Positions 46,137 to 56,800 are shown, counted from the stretch's first letter. The stretch: 64,000 bases of DNA from Ectothiorhodospiraceae bacterium (GCA_020831885.1 JAFIFU010000008.1:1-64000); one strand, 5' to 3'. Notes: generated from the letters alone by a model not told the origin. A program made the numbers and translations.

Positions 46137-46604
46137 ATGACCGACCTACCCGAGATTCTACTGGTCCCCGTGGACGGATCCCGCAATTCCAATGCCGCCG
46201 CCACCTACGCCGCCCGGCTGGGGGAGCGTCTGGGCGCCAGGATCCGGCTGCTGTATGCCTTCCCCGAGACGCCGCTGGACATGTTCGGCGTGCCCAGCGA
46301 GAGTCCCAACCGGCAGGACCTCCAGTATTTCTCGCCGGAGGCGTTCGAGAAGCTGCGCAGGGAATCGGCCGAGGCGGCTTTCGGTGCCGCCCTGGAAGCC
46401 ATCGGGGACTCCAGCGCCCAGGTGGAACAGGAGGTGATCGCCGGTGAGGCGGGCGAAGCGATCTTGGAGCACGCCAAAGGTGTCAAGGGTGGCATGATCA
46501 TCATGGGCCGCCGGGGGTTGTCCCACTTCAAGGAAATTCTGATGGGCAGCACCACGCAGCGGGTGATGCACCATGCCAAATGCCCGGTTCTGGTGGTGCG
46601 CTGA
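46137..46604 (+). CDS. Universal stress protein (UspA family, ATP-binding type)
   Basis: A 155-residue single-domain USP. N-terminal ILLVPVDGSRNSNAA and the ATP-binding signature G-x2-G-x9-G-S/T seen as MGRRGLSHFKEILMGSTTQRV, ending CPVLVVR. Such proteins support survival under starvation, redox or oxygen-limited stress. Start supported by TGGAG 6-7 nt upstream. An FNR-like box at 46057-46070 suggests induction at low oxygen, as is known for Anr-controlled USPs in Pseudomonas. Confidence 0.92.
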   Translation: MTDLPEILLVPVDGSRNSNAAATYAARLGERLGARIRLLYAFPETPLDMFGVPSESPNRQDLQYFSPEAFEKLRRESAEAAFGAALEAIGDSSAQVEQEVIAGEAGEAILEHAKGVKGGMIIMGRRGLSHFKEILMGSTTQRVMHHAKCPVLVVR

Positions 46605-46629
46605 ATCCAGTGCCCCGGTGATCGCGCAT

Positions 46630-46660
46630 GCGACCCGCCCGACGGAACCGGGCGGGTCGC
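46630..46660. terminator. Bidirectional hairpin between uspA and SDR genes
   Basis: GCGACCCGCCCG (46630-46641) pairs perfectly with CGGGCGGGTCGC (46649-46660), a 12-bp stem with a 7-nt loop, between the convergent stops at 46604 and 46667. No U-tract, but the position and stability fit a shared terminator. Confidence 0.55.
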
Positions 46661-46666
46661 CGGCAG

Positions 46667-47404
46667 TCAGGACTTGCCGGCGGTGAAACCGCCATCCACC
46701 AGTAGATCCGTGCCGGTAATGAAACTGGCCTCGTCCGAAAGCAGGAACAACGCCGCACCGGCCACCTCCTCGGCGCGGCCCAGGCGCCCTACCGGATGGA
46801 GGCTGGTCAGAAAATCCAGGACCTCCTGCTCCAGTTGATCCAGCAGCGGAGTGGCAATGTATCCCGGGGACAGGCTGTTCACGCGGATGCCGTCCGGCGC
46901 ACCCTCCAGGGCCAGGGTGCGGGTCAGATTGAGCACGCCGCCCTTGGCCGCGGTGTAGGCCGCGGTCTGGGTCTGGCCCACATGGCCCAGAATGGACGCG
47001 CAGTTGACGATACTGCCGCCGCGCTTGCCCATGTGCCGCATCGCCTCGCGTGCCACCCGGAAAACGCCATTGAGGTTGATGTCGATGACCTGCATCCACT
47101 CGGCGTCCGTGTAGTCCACGGTCATGGCCTGATGGCCGATACCGGCATTGTTGAATACACCATCCACCGTGCAGAAAGCAGCGGCCTCGCGGAATAGAGT
47201 CTCCACCGATTCGGTGCTCGTCACATCGGTTCGGACGAAACGGCAGCGATCCTTCCCCAGCTCCGCGGCCAGTTCCCCGCCCAGCGCGTCATTCATATCC
47301 GCAATCACCACCTGTGCGCCGCGTTCCATGGCCATCCGCGCGGTGGCCGCGCCGATGCCACTGGCGCCGCCGGTAATGATGATGCCTTTGTTCTGCAATG
47401 CCAT
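46667..47404 (-). CDS. Short-chain dehydrogenase/reductase (SDR)
   Basis: A 245-residue classical SDR. Cofactor motif TGGASGIG (about 11-18) with Asp in VVIADMND suggesting NAD preference, NNAG, catalytic Ser in NCASILG and YTAAK, then SPGYIATPLL and the C-terminal FITGTDLLVDGG. Substrate unknown. The ATG at 47404 is the family start; the frame extends upstream to 47695 without support. An FNR-like box and a TATGAT hexamer upstream suggest oxygen-dependent expression. Confidence 0.9.
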   Translation of the reverse strand: MALQNKGIIITGGASGIGAATARMAMERGAQVVIADMNDALGGELAAELGKDRCRFVRTDVTSTESVETLFREAAAFCTVDGVFNNAGIGHQAMTVDYTDAEWMQVIDINLNGVFRVAREAMRHMGKRGGSIVNCASILGHVGQTQTAAYTAAKGGVLNLTRTLALEGAPDGIRVNSLSPGYIATPLLDQLEQEVLDFLTSLHPVGRLGRAEEVAGAALFLLSDEASFITGTDLLVDGGFTAGKS

Positions 47405-47470
47405 AGTGGTGTGTGCTCCCTTTGGTGTATTGATCCGGCAGGGTTCTGTGCCGGGGTTTCCGTCCGGATC

Positions 47471-47515
47471 ATCATAGTGCGTCCACAGAGTTCCGGGACA
47501 GATGATCTGTATCAA
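47471..47515 (-). promoter_or_regulatory. Putative FNR/Anr-dependent class II promoter of the SDR gene
   Basis: Read on the minus strand: TTGAT-acag-ATCAT (47515-47502), one mismatch from the FNR consensus, followed by TATGAT (47476-47471). The centres are about 35 nt apart, which places the box near -41.5, the position of class II FNR promoters. The box partly overlaps the palindrome ACAGAT-g-ATCTGT, so another regulator is possible. Confidence 0.5.
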
Positions 47516-47613
47516 GTTGGCGTGACTTGCGTGGTGCCGGCCGTGGACTGATGATGTGCAAAGGGCGAGCGTGTCTTGCCCGCTGTCCTGGACAGTGTCG
47601 CCCGGGGGGGAGT

Positions 47614-50349
47614 GTGTCAGAGGAAGCGGTGCAGCGGCGGCAGCAGTTTTTCCGTGTGGCTCGGCGTACGGCGCTGGTCTACTGGTTCGTGGCAAGCCTG
47701 TGGATCCTGTTCAGTGACACGGCGCTGCTGCTGCTGGGCATGGATGCGGTGACCCTGGCGACGGCCAGCCAGTTCAAGGGGCTGGCTTTTGTTCTCGTCA
47801 CCGCGTTGCTGCTTCACGTCGCTCTGTCCCGGCAGTTGCAGCGGCTGGCAGAGGCCCATGATGCCCTGGAGGTCGCGGAGCACCGTTATCGCAGTCTGGT
47901 GCAGGAACTGCCCTATGGCGTGCTGGAGTTTGACGGCGAGGGGTGTATCCGGTTCGTCAACCCCGCTGCCGAGCATATGCTGGGCGAGGCCGCGGAGGCC
48001 CTGTACGGGCGGCGCCTGATGGACCTGATCAATGGCGGATGGGACGGCGGCGGCGTGCCCGGCCGGACAACACGTGCCGAGGACGTCGGCCCCGCCGTGA
48101 CCGGCTGGGAAGCGGATTTCCTGCGGCGTGACGGCCGCCGTGTTCGCGTGCATCTGGACTGGATTCCCCATCGTGGTTCGGACGGATCCCACGGTTACCT
48201 GGGTGTGTTGACCGATGTCACCGCCATCCGGCAGGGCGAGGAAGCGCGTCAGCGGCTTGCTGCCGTGGTGGAGGCCACGCCGGATCTGGTGCTGATGAGT
48301 GACGCCGCAGGCCGCTTGCTGGATGCCAACCAGGCGGCTCGCCGACGGCTGGGACTCGGTGGCGATGTGCTGACTGGATCCAGAATGCCATCACTGATGC
48401 CGGCCTGGGCCTGGCAGCGACTGGAGCGTGATGGGTTTCCGGCGGCATCCGCAGAAGGTGCCTGGATGGGGGAAACGGCGTATCTGGATGCGGAGGGGCG
48501 TGAGTTCCCTGTCTCCCAGGTGGCTATCGCGCACCGTGACAAGGATGGAATCATCCGGCGTTTCGCGAGCATCGTCAGGGACATCAGCGAACAGAAACGC
48601 GCCTCCCAGGCGCTGCACAATTCCCGGGAGCAGTACCGTACCCTGGTGGAGAACGCCAATGAGGGGCTCGTGGTGTCGCAGCGGGGCCGGCTGGTGTACG
48701 CGAATCCGCGGATGCTGCACCTGCAGGGTTATACGCTGGATGACTATCTGGCGCGCCCATGGCTGGATTTCATTCACCCGGACGACCGGGATGCTGTTCT
48801 GGACTGGTATCGGCGCCAATCCCGGGGTGACGTGGTGGCCATGCCGTACAGTTTCCGTCTGGAGCGCAAGGACGGAGGCATTTGCTGGGTCGAGGCCACC
48901 ACCGCTTCCATCCTCTGGGAGGGTGAACCGGCAACGCTGACCTTTTTGACTGATGTGACGGAGCAGATCGAGGCCCGGCACCGGCTCGACTACCTGGCCG
49001 AATACGACGCCCTGACGGGGCTTCCCAACCGCCGCCTGTTCCTGGCCAGACTCGCCAGACAGGTCAGTACCGCCCGTCGCACCGGCGACCCCCTGGCGGT
49101 GATCTACGTGGATCTTAACCGGATGCGTCTGGTGAACGACAGTCACGGCCATGAGGCCGGAGACCGACTCATCCGCGAGATCGCCGAGCGCCTGGCGCGG
49201 ATCCCCGACGATCCCGAACTGGCGGCGCGTATTTCGGGTGACGAGTTCGCGCTGGGGGTGACCGGGGTCGCCGCCGAAAAGGAGGTGCTGGGGGAATCGG
49301 TGGGGCGGGTTCTGGAGGCGGTTTCCCGGCCCATCGGTATCGGTGATTCCGAGCTCTTCGTCTCGGCGAGTGCCGGCATCAGCATCTTCCCGTCGGATGG
49401 GGGGGAGGCCGTGGCGCTGCTGCGCAATGCGGCCAGTGCGCTGGAGCTGGCGCGGCGCATGGGGCCCGGCAGTTATCAGTTCTACTCCGAGCAATCGGAT
49501 CGCCGGGCGGCGGACCGGTTGCGGCTGGATGCCGGCTTGCGACGGGCATTGGAGCGGGATGAGTTCGAGCTGCTGTATCAGCCCAAGGCGGATGTACGGA
49601 GCGGTCGCGTGGTGGGCGCCGAGGCCCTGCTGCGCTGGAACAGGGACGGAGAAACCGTGCTGCCGGGGGTGTTCGTCCCGATCCTGGAGGAAACCAACCT
49701 CATCCGGGAGGTAGGGGCCTGGGTGCTGGAACAGGCCTGCCGACAGCAGCGGCACTGGGCCGGGACGCTGGACGAAGGCTTTCGCATTGCCGTGAACCTG
49801 TCCGCCCGCCAGCTCGCGGATCCCCACCTGACAACGCGTGTTGCCGAACTGCTCCGCAAGACCGGTGTGGACGCCTCCGGCATCGAGCTGGAGATTACGG
49901 AAAGCTCACTGGTGCGGGATCCCGACAGCGCGGCAGCGACGTTACAGCAGTTGAAGGATCTTGGCTTCACCATCGCCATCGATGACTTCGGCACGGGTTA
50001 CTCCTCCCTGGCCTATTTCCGCCGGTTCCCGGTGGACAGTCTGAAAATCGACAAGTCCTTCGTCCATGGCATCGGCGTGGACAAGAGCAGTGCCGAGATC
50101 GCCCGGGCGATCTGCGCCATGGGCCACAGTCTGGGGACGCTGGTGGTGGGGGAGGGCGTTGAGACCCGACAACAGCTCGAGGTGCTCCGCGCATACCGGT
50201 GCGATCAGATTCAGGGCTTCCTGCTCGCCCCCGGGCTGCCCGTGGCGACGTTCGAGCAACGGATGCGTGACGGGATGCGGCTTGGCCCGGATCATGCCGC
50301 CAATCGCCGCGCCGATGGTGATTCCCCGGGCTTCGCGGACGGGCGCTGA
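47614..50349 (+). CDS. Membrane PAS-PAS-PAS-GGDEF-EAL cyclic-di-GMP signalling protein
   Basis: About 911 residues. Two N-terminal helices (about 16-36 and 48-68, the former with YWFVASLWILFSDTALLLL), three PAS sensor domains (about 90-205, 215-330, 340-460), a GGDEF domain (465-640) whose signature is SGDEF, and an EAL domain (650-905) with EALLRW and DDFGTGYSSLAYF. The EAL metal- and catalytic-site motifs look intact, so phosphodiesterase activity is likely; the altered first Gly of GGDEF makes cyclase activity uncertain. Start: GTG 47614 precedes the conserved part; an ATG at 47551 would add a Cys-rich stretch of doubtful worth. Confidence 0.92.
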   Translation: MSEEAVQRRQQFFRVARRTALVYWFVASLWILFSDTALLLLGMDAVTLATASQFKGLAFVLVTALLLHVALSRQLQRLAEAHDALEVAEHRYRSLVQELPYGVLEFDGEGCIRFVNPAAEHMLGEAAEALYGRRLMDLINGGWDGGGVPGRTTRAEDVGPAVTGWEADFLRRDGRRVRVHLDWIPHRGSDGSHGYLGVLTDVTAIRQGEEARQRLAAVVEATPDLVLMSDAAGRLLDANQAARRRLGLGGDVLTGSRMPSLMPAWAWQRLERDGFPAASAEGAWMGETAYLDAEGREFPVSQVAIAHRDKDGIIRRFASIVRDISEQKRASQALHNSREQYRTLVENANEGLVVSQRGRLVYANPRMLHLQGYTLDDYLARPWLDFIHPDDRDAVLDWYRRQSRGDVVAMPYSFRLERKDGGICWVEATTASILWEGEPATLTFLTDVTEQIEARHRLDYLAEYDALTGLPNRRLFLARLARQVSTARRTGDPLAVIYVDLNRMRLVNDSHGHEAGDRLIREIAERLARIPDDPELAARISGDEFALGVTGVAAEKEVLGESVGRVLEAVSRPIGIGDSELFVSASAGISIFPSDGGEAVALLRNAASALELARRMGPGSYQFYSEQSDRRAADRLRLDAGLRRALERDEFELLYQPKADVRSGRVVGAEALLRWNRDGETVLPGVFVPILEETNLIREVGAWVLEQACRQQRHWAGTLDEGFRIAVNLSARQLADPHLTTRVAELLRKTGVDASGIELEITESSLVRDPDSAAATLQQLKDLGFTIAIDDFGTGYSSLAYFRRFPVDSLKIDKSFVHGIGVDKSSAEIARAICAMGHSLGTLVVGEGVETRQQLEVLRAYRCDQIQGFLLAPGLPVATFEQRMRDGMRLGPDHAANRRADGDSPGFADGR

Positions 50350-50423
50350 TCCATTGCACGTGGCATCGACTTGGTTTAACCTCTGGGCCCTCGCCGACTG
50401 CTGAGGCCGGTGGGTTGCGAAAC

Positions 50424-50514
<91 letters not shown>

Positions 50515-50528
50515 ATAACGCTAAATCA

Positions 50529-50559
50529 CCCCAAGTTATTCATAAACTTAGGGGTTTTT
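50529..50559 (+). terminator. Rho-independent terminator after tRNA-Ser
   Basis: CCCC-AAGTT (50529-50537) pairs with AACTT-a-GGGG (50545-50554) around the loop ATTCATA, followed by TTTTT (50555-50559). A stem, bulge and U-run in the right order, 15 nt after the tRNA CCA end. Confidence 0.8.
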
Positions 50560-50651
50560 AGAGGGGCGTGCCGGGAAGTGTTGTTACATCCCGGTGTGCC
50601 CCCCCTTCCAGGAGCACAATCGCAGCATCAATCCATTCAGGAGATGCTGCG

Positions 50652-51310
50652 ATGGCTGCTTATCTGATCCTTCACCACGGAGCTTACTGGTTCTGGATTC
50701 GTGTCCCGAAGTCGCTGGTGCCTCTGTACGGCACTCTGATCCGACAGAACCTCCAAACAACAGACATCCGGACGGCCCAGCCGCTCGCGTACCAGCTTGC
50801 AGCGAATTGGTTAACGCGTTTCATGCTTGATCGCACCGAAGCGGCCCATCCACCCGGTAGGTCGCCATTCTCTGATCTGATCTCTTCCGAATCCGACGTC
50901 CTGCCTGCTCCCGCCCAGATCGAGCCGAGGCGGCATAATCCGGTCGCATATGGCTCTCAGGCTGATCTTCCGCCGCCCGGGGAGCGCATTTCCGCAACAC
51001 CGGACCTTGCGGGATCCATCGACAAGCTTCTCGGTTACTGGAGAGAAACGCATCTCGAAGCCGCCACAAGCACCTATCGAGAGTTCGCGTCGGTAGCCAA
51101 GGAGTTCAAGCAAACGGTCAGGAAGCGGCCTGACGAGATTCAGGGAACTGATATTGCGGCGTATCGCGACAAGCTGATAGCTGCCGGAAAAGCCCGCGCT
51201 ACTGTGTCGAAGGGCGTCGGACTCATCGGACCTCCTCTCCAGACAGCTTACGACGCTAGTGCGTTGCCACAGAACGTGGCGAGTGGAATCTGGATGAACC
51301 GCCCCGGGAA
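50652..51310 (+). pseudogene. Truncated phage-type site-specific integrase
   Basis: ATG 50652 (AGGAG 8 nt upstream) opens a frame starting MAAYLILHHGAYWFWIRVPK, the DUF6538-like N-terminus of many tRNA-targeting tyrosine recombinases, followed by the core-binding (SAM-like) domain with IDKLLGYWRETHLEAATSTY and EIQGTDIAAYRDKLIA. After about 219 residues (…QNVASGIWMNRPGN) the frame enters an IS3-family end at 51311, so the catalytic R-H-R-Y domain is missing. The island is therefore probably no longer able to excise by itself. Confidence 0.85.
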
Positions 51311-51465
51311 TGAACTGACCCCCAGAAGCTGGACAGTTGCGATCCCGCGAATCATGCGGTGTTTTTCAGCCGGTACGCCACCGGGCTGAGTCCACTCAGT
51401 CCGAGCTTTATGCGCTCGTGGTTGTAGTAGTGAATGTAATTATGCACGCCAATTTCCAGCCTCGG
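51311..51465 (-). mobile_element. Remnant of an IS3-family insertion sequence (3' end)
   Basis: The plus strand begins with a terminal inverted-repeat-like TGAACTGACCCCCAGAAG at 51311. On the minus strand the frame ending at the TGA 51354-51352 reads VHNYIHYYNHERIKLGLSGL then SPVAYRLKNTA, the well-known C-terminus of IS3-group OrfB transposases. The match fades upstream of about 51465, so only some 35 codons remain. Its insertion point lies inside the integrase gene. Confidence 0.85.
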
Positions 51466-52043
51466 CGAGTCGCTCGGTGGTATTCCCCCCGTTAACCGCG
51501 CCGCCTGGTGGGTTCGGACAACACCTCTCGGCCGGGTGGCGTTATGGCGGCCTTTTCGGTCCTGGGTCTCGGCTCATCATCGAGGATCAGAAGCAGGTGG
51601 CGGTTTAGGTAAGGGGCGGGTCGCGGAGCAGTTTGCAAGACACTGAGACTCGCGGGTGTTACAGCGCCATTCTTGCCCAGAGAAGTAAGCCTCTAACCGG
51701 AAATCTCTGTCCGAAAACGAGGCTTTCCCCCGAGATATCCATGTGTTGCCGTGGTTCGACCCCGAAATCCGCATGGATTCGAGCTACGACGCAACGCGGC
51801 GGGGACTCGGCTTGTCCAGCGAATGGGATAGGGGGCAAGGTTATGGCGCGAGCGGATTTTCACGGATCGGCGCGCGACTCAGGCCGATCTCGACGCGGTC
51901 AGCGGGCTGAAGGGCGGCATGGCTCCCTGGCGATGTGTGGGATCACAGGTTGACAGGCTGAGAAATGGGCTTTTTCTTTTCCTATACTCTGCCAAGTCGA
52001 CCGCGCAGGGAACAAGTCCCTTGATGGCTGCGAGGGATCCAAG
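51466..52043. other. Decayed intergenic region between IS remnant and TIR gene
   Basis: No gene that I can support. Short open frames on both strands (for example minus 51577-51774) match nothing I know. A TATACT hexamer (51983-51988) about 55 nt upstream of the TIR gene start may be its -10; the nearest TTGACA (51950-51955) is 27 nt away, too far for a normal -35. Confidence 0.4.
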
Positions 52044-53672
52044 ATGACGGAGACTTCGGCCGAGCAGACCTACGATGCCTTCGTTAGCCACGCTTCGGTG
52101 GATCGCGCGCGGGCGGAGGAACTGGTTGCGCTTCTGGAGAGTCGCGGCCTGCGATGCTGGTTCGCGCCGCGTGACGTGCGCCCAGGACGGGAGTATGGCG
52201 ATGAGATCCTGAGCGGCATCGAGAGGTCACGCTGCTTCGTGCTGCTTCTGTCGGGGGCGGCCAATCTTTCCGGGATGGTACTTCGCGAGGTAGAGCGTGC
52301 TGCAGCGAAGGAAAAGCCGATTTATCCGGTCCGGCTTGAGGAGGTGGCCCCGTCGCGCAAGCTCGAGTTCTTCATCTCCATGCACCAATGGATCGACGCT
52401 TGGGATGCACTCGCCGAACTCCATGCAGAACGCCTTGCGGCGGCCCTGAATACTGGTGAGGAATGGGTCGGAAATGAGTGGATCCGGCGGCGCCGGGGCC
52501 GGCGCCTGTCCTTCGCCGCTGTCACGGCAATTGCGGTCGCTGCAATCATTGGAGCGTTGGTTTTTTCCGAAGATCTGCGCCGCGTCGCCCAGTCGCCCGA
52601 GCAGAGGGCCCGCAGTGATCTGGCTGCAATCGGCGTGCCGTGGACCGACCAAGGACTCGCCGCCGCCTTGGCGCGCGGTGACCTCGACCAGCTTCGGCTC
52701 TTCGAAAAGGGCGGCATGGCGCTGTCGGACTTCGAGCGGGCGCTTGCGTCATTAATTGGCGACGACCGGACGAGTGCTAAGGGACTGTTTGAGTCGGGTC
52801 GTACAAATCGAATGGTGAATGCATGGTTTGCCGGGCTGTTGCAGCAGGGCCTCCCGGCTGATCTGCTCCTCCCGCGGGGCGACAAAGGCGTCACCACCCT
52901 CTTTTGGGCGGCCCTCGACACGAAGAACGTGGATGCGGCGGTTGCATTGTTGGAAAGCGGCGCCAGCCCGCACCCCTACGAGTCCTTCGAGGGCTCGCGC
53001 TCGCCGGTGCCCCGCTGGCTCTATCCGCTCGCCTATATTGACCGGCACGCGGCGCTTGCACCACCTGACGAGAAACGCCTCATAGCGGCGTTGCTGGAGG
53101 CAGACGTCACGGTTCCAGAACGTGGCCACGCGAGACGTTTCATGAGTCATCGGCTACACGGCGTTGACCGCACGACGGAGCTACTTGATCGGACGCTGCC
53201 GGAAGGCTTGGATGCGACCCCACGCCTGTGCGAGGCCGTGCCTGCCCGCTGCGAGATCGCAAGCGCCGCCACAGGCAAGGACTGGTGCGGTTTGCTGGGA
53301 GCGTTGCCGGCTCGATTGGTCCAACTGAATAGTGATCACCACCGTTTTAGGGGCAATATCGCACTCGACTATCTCCTGACGATCTTTGGGGATAAGGCCT
53401 TTATACTCGGTCGGCTCGAAGACTGGCGGAATGATTATCCCGACGAACACATCATCATCGAGGTCTCGCCTGAACGTGGCGATTGGCGTATTCACACGAT
53501 TCAAGAGGACATCGGCTGCGGAATTATCAGCGGTTCGTCATATTACTGGTGCTGGGTCAGCTTCTCGTTTCGAGAGCATCAAAACGAGTCGCCGTTCCTG
53601 GGGAGCACCGGGGGTTGGACGATTGCCTATGACGCTGACCGTGCCTGCAGAGCAATGGGGGAGAGAGACTAA
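52044..53672 (+). CDS. TIR domain protein with transmembrane helix and ankyrin-like repeats
   Basis: A 542-residue protein. Residues 9-135 form a TIR domain: YDAFVSHASVDRARAEELVA, CWFAPRDVRPGREYGDEI, then CFVLLLS and VLREVERA with Glu82 at the position of the catalytic Glu of NAD-cleaving TIRs. A single helix follows (about 156-175, SFAAVTAIAVAAIIGALVF). After it come ankyrin-like units (LAAALARGDLDQLRLFEKGG; ALDTKNVDAAVALLESGASP) and an unrecognised C-terminal domain (about 400-542). By family knowledge bacterial TIRs degrade NAD or make cyclic ADP-ribose signals when triggered. First gene of the five-gene cluster; ATG 52044 has a weak GAGGG site. Confidence 0.85.
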   Translation: MTETSAEQTYDAFVSHASVDRARAEELVALLESRGLRCWFAPRDVRPGREYGDEILSGIERSRCFVLLLSGAANLSGMVLREVERAAAKEKPIYPVRLEEVAPSRKLEFFISMHQWIDAWDALAELHAERLAAALNTGEEWVGNEWIRRRRGRRLSFAAVTAIAVAAIIGALVFSEDLRRVAQSPEQRARSDLAAIGVPWTDQGLAAALARGDLDQLRLFEKGGMALSDFERALASLIGDDRTSAKGLFESGRTNRMVNAWFAGLLQQGLPADLLLPRGDKGVTTLFWAALDTKNVDAAVALLESGASPHPYESFEGSRSPVPRWLYPLAYIDRHAALAPPDEKRLIAALLEADVTVPERGHARRFMSHRLHGVDRTTELLDRTLPEGLDATPRLCEAVPARCEIASAATGKDWCGLLGALPARLVQLNSDHHRFRGNIALDYLLTIFGDKAFILGRLEDWRNDYPDEHIIIEVSPERGDWRIHTIQEDIGCGIISGSSYYWCWVSFSFREHQNESPFLGSTGGWTIAYDADRACRAMGERD

Positions 53673-53887
53673 AACGGCACCGACCAGCCGTCCCGTGTAG
53701 GTAGGCTGTGCAAGCTCCGGTTGGCAGCGGGACCAAGAGGCAAGTGTTTCGAGGCGATCGACATGGAATCAGGATCGGACTGGGCCATTGCAGACGACGT
53801 CTCCCGGCGCCGATTTGATGCATCGTACCCAGCGCATCTGAGTCCTTGTCTCCGTCATTCGCCGGCCAGCTGGTCCGGAGCAGACCC

Positions 53888-56800
53888 ATGAATGCTCACG
53901 TCTACCGTATCTTTCTCTCCTCGCCCGGCGACGTTACGGCGGAACGGGACCGCGCCAAGCGAGTGTGCGACAAGCTCAACGCCGAGCTTGGCGACGACGT
54001 CAGGCTCGAACCCGTCCGCTGGGAAGATGCCTACTATACGGCCGCCGCCGACTTCCAGTCCCAGATCCCGCGACCCTCCGAGTGCGACGCGGTGCTCTGT
54101 ATCCTCTGGAAGCGCTTGGGCACCCCGCTTCCCTCGGACCGTTACCGCCGTCCGGACGGCAGCCCCTACGACAGCGGAACCGAGTACGAGTTCGAGGAGG
54201 CCTTCTCGGTAGCCCGCGAGCGGCGCGTTCCGGACATCTTCGTGTACCGCAAGACCGAGAAGGTCACCTTCGACGCCGAGACCGCTGCTCTGGAGCAGGC
54301 GCAGTGGCAAGCGCTGCGCGCGTTCTGGGAGAAGTGGATTCGCAGTCCCGAGGGCCACTTCACAGCGGCCTTCCACCAGTTCATTTCCACCGACGAGTTT
54401 GAAGTCCAGTTCGAGCGGCACCTGAGACAATGGCTCAATGCCACACTCGCTCGCAACGTCGCATGGCCGCCCGAGAAGGGCTCGCCGTTTCGCGGGCTCC
54501 AGTCGTTCGAGGAGGAGCACGCGCCCGTCTTCTTCGGCCGCCGGCGCGCGGTGGACCAAGCGCGGGCACTCCTTGCCGCCGCCGGCGTTCGGGGCACCCC
54601 GTACCTCCTGGTCCTGGGAATGAGCGGGGCCGGAAAGTCCTCGCTCGTACAGGCCGGGCTCATCCCGAGGCTGAGAACGCCGGGGGCCGTAGCGGGAGTC
54701 GACCTCTGGCGATTCCTTACGGTGCGACCGAGCGCGCTGGGTGATGATCCGGTGGCCGCGCTAGCCCAAGGGCTCGTAGACCCGAGGGTCCTTCCGGAGC
54801 TTGCCGAGGGTGACTTCGGAAGCCCCGACATTCTCGCCCGGCAACTCAGCGATCCGGCACTTGCGTCGATACCGATCCGCGGCGCTCTCGACCGAGCCGC
54901 CCGAGCGGCGAAACTAGCCGGCACCTATGAGTGCCCGCTCCGGGCCCAGCTCCTCCTGTGCGTCGATCAGTTCGAGGAGCTCTTCGCGTGGCCCGCTGAG
55001 GTGCGCGAGCGCTTTTCAACCCTCTTAAACGTCCTGGTCGAGGCCGGGGTCGCCTGGGTCGTCGCCACCCTCCGGAGCGACTCCTATCCGGCCTACCAGG
55101 AGGATCCGATGCTCGTGTCCCTCAAGGACCGGGGGGCGCACTTCGACCTCACGGCCCCAGGGGAAGCCGAGATCGGCGAGATTATCCGCAAGTCGGCCGA
55201 GGCGGCCGGACTGACCTACGAGAAGGACGGCGAACGGGAGCTCGACCGGCTGCTCGAGGAGGCCGCCCGGACGCCTGGCGCTTTGCCACTTCTCGGATTC
55301 ACCCTCGACGAGCTCTACAAGAGGCGGGACCCCGAGCGGCAGCTCCTCACACTCGAGGCATACGACCAGCTCGGCGGTCTCGCGGGCGCAATCGAGCGGC
55401 GGGCAGAGGATGCCTATTCCAATCTGCCGGAGAAGGCGCGCGCGACGCTGCCTCGGGTTCTTCGGGCACTCGTGCGCGTGGACGATGATGGCAACGTCCG
55501 CCGCCGCTATGCGGACCTCAAGGAGCTCAGGAGCGACCCCGCGCGCAGGCGACTGGTCGACGCGTTCATTGATGCCCGGCTTTTCGTGACCGCAGAGTCG
55601 GAGCGGCCTGCAGTCAGCGTCGCCCACGAGGCGCTCTTTACCCAGTGGGCGCGGGCGCGCCAGCATATCGAGACCGATCGTTCGGACATCTCGCTTAGGG
55701 CATGGCTGCGCACCGAGGCGGATCGCTGGGAGCGTGTGCACGATCGCAGCCGCCGACGGCTGCTGGAACGCGGAGAGAGGCTGGAGGAGGCCAGGAGTCT
55801 GGTGAGGCGCCGCCGGGATGAGCTGCCCGCTTTGCTGGTGGAGTTCGTGGACCGCTCGGCGGCGGCGGCACGGCGGGTGAGGCAGTCGCTCACCGCTGCG
55901 GTCTGCCTCGCTCTGCTCCTGATCTCTGCCGCCGCGGTGGTGGCGGCGGTGCAGTGGCGTCATGCCGAGCGGAACTTCAATGTCGCGCTTCAGGCCACCG
56001 ACAATCTCGCGCTGGAGATCGTTCGGCAGCTAGAGGGCAACTTCGACGTGCCCACACGTGAGAAGATTTTCGTGGCCGAGCGGCTGGAGGACAATTTCGC
56101 GCAGTTGATCGAGCGAGTGGGCGAATCGAGTGATCTGAATCTCCGGTATGCCGAACTGCTGCTGTCGAACGCGCTCATGCTCAACAATGTCGGCCGGCAT
56201 GATCTGGCCGAAGGTCGCGTGGAGCGGGCCAGCGCGCTGCTGAGCGCGGAGGATTCCGTCGCCGCGCCATTGCTGCGGTCGCGTGGGCGTTTCGCGCAGG
56301 CGCTTCAACACAGGTATGCCATGTCGTTCTCCCGTGCCGAGGCTGCGCTGGATGAGGCGCAGGCTCTACTTGAGAGGGCGGAGCGGGAGAGCGGGGAAAA
56401 TGGGGATCATGAGCATCTTCTTCTGCGGGCGCGCATTGAGGCGGAGCGGGCGGAGCTGCTGCTGGTTACGATGCGCCATTTGGCCGCCGCCGATGCGATG
56501 GCGCAGGCGCAGGCTGCGGCCCTGCGCGGGCTTGAAGAGTTTGGCGACAAGGGAGCGGCGGCACTGCACGGGTTCATCGGCGTCCTCATGGAGGTGGGTC
56601 TTGCCCGCTACTTGCTGGCCAGGATAATCGGTTCGGAAGATATCGAGAGGGTTGCAGCCGATCTCAGGGAGCAGTGGAAGCTCGCGGACGTTGCTTTCGC
56701 GGAGGAGGCAACGCCCCAAGGGAAATATTACCAGGCCCTTCTGCTGAGTCTCGAAGCGGAGAGCCATTCCAGGGCCGAGAGGACGGGTGAGGCGATAGAT

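Noticed and set aside
48391-49827. 478-codon minus-strand frame opposite the GGDEF-EAL gene
   Set aside because: Shadow frame; the plus strand shows PAS, SGDEF and EAL motifs.
51950-51988. TTGACA and TATACT as a promoter for the TIR gene
   Set aside because: The spacing of 27 nt is far outside the 16-18 nt range; only the TATACT might be used.
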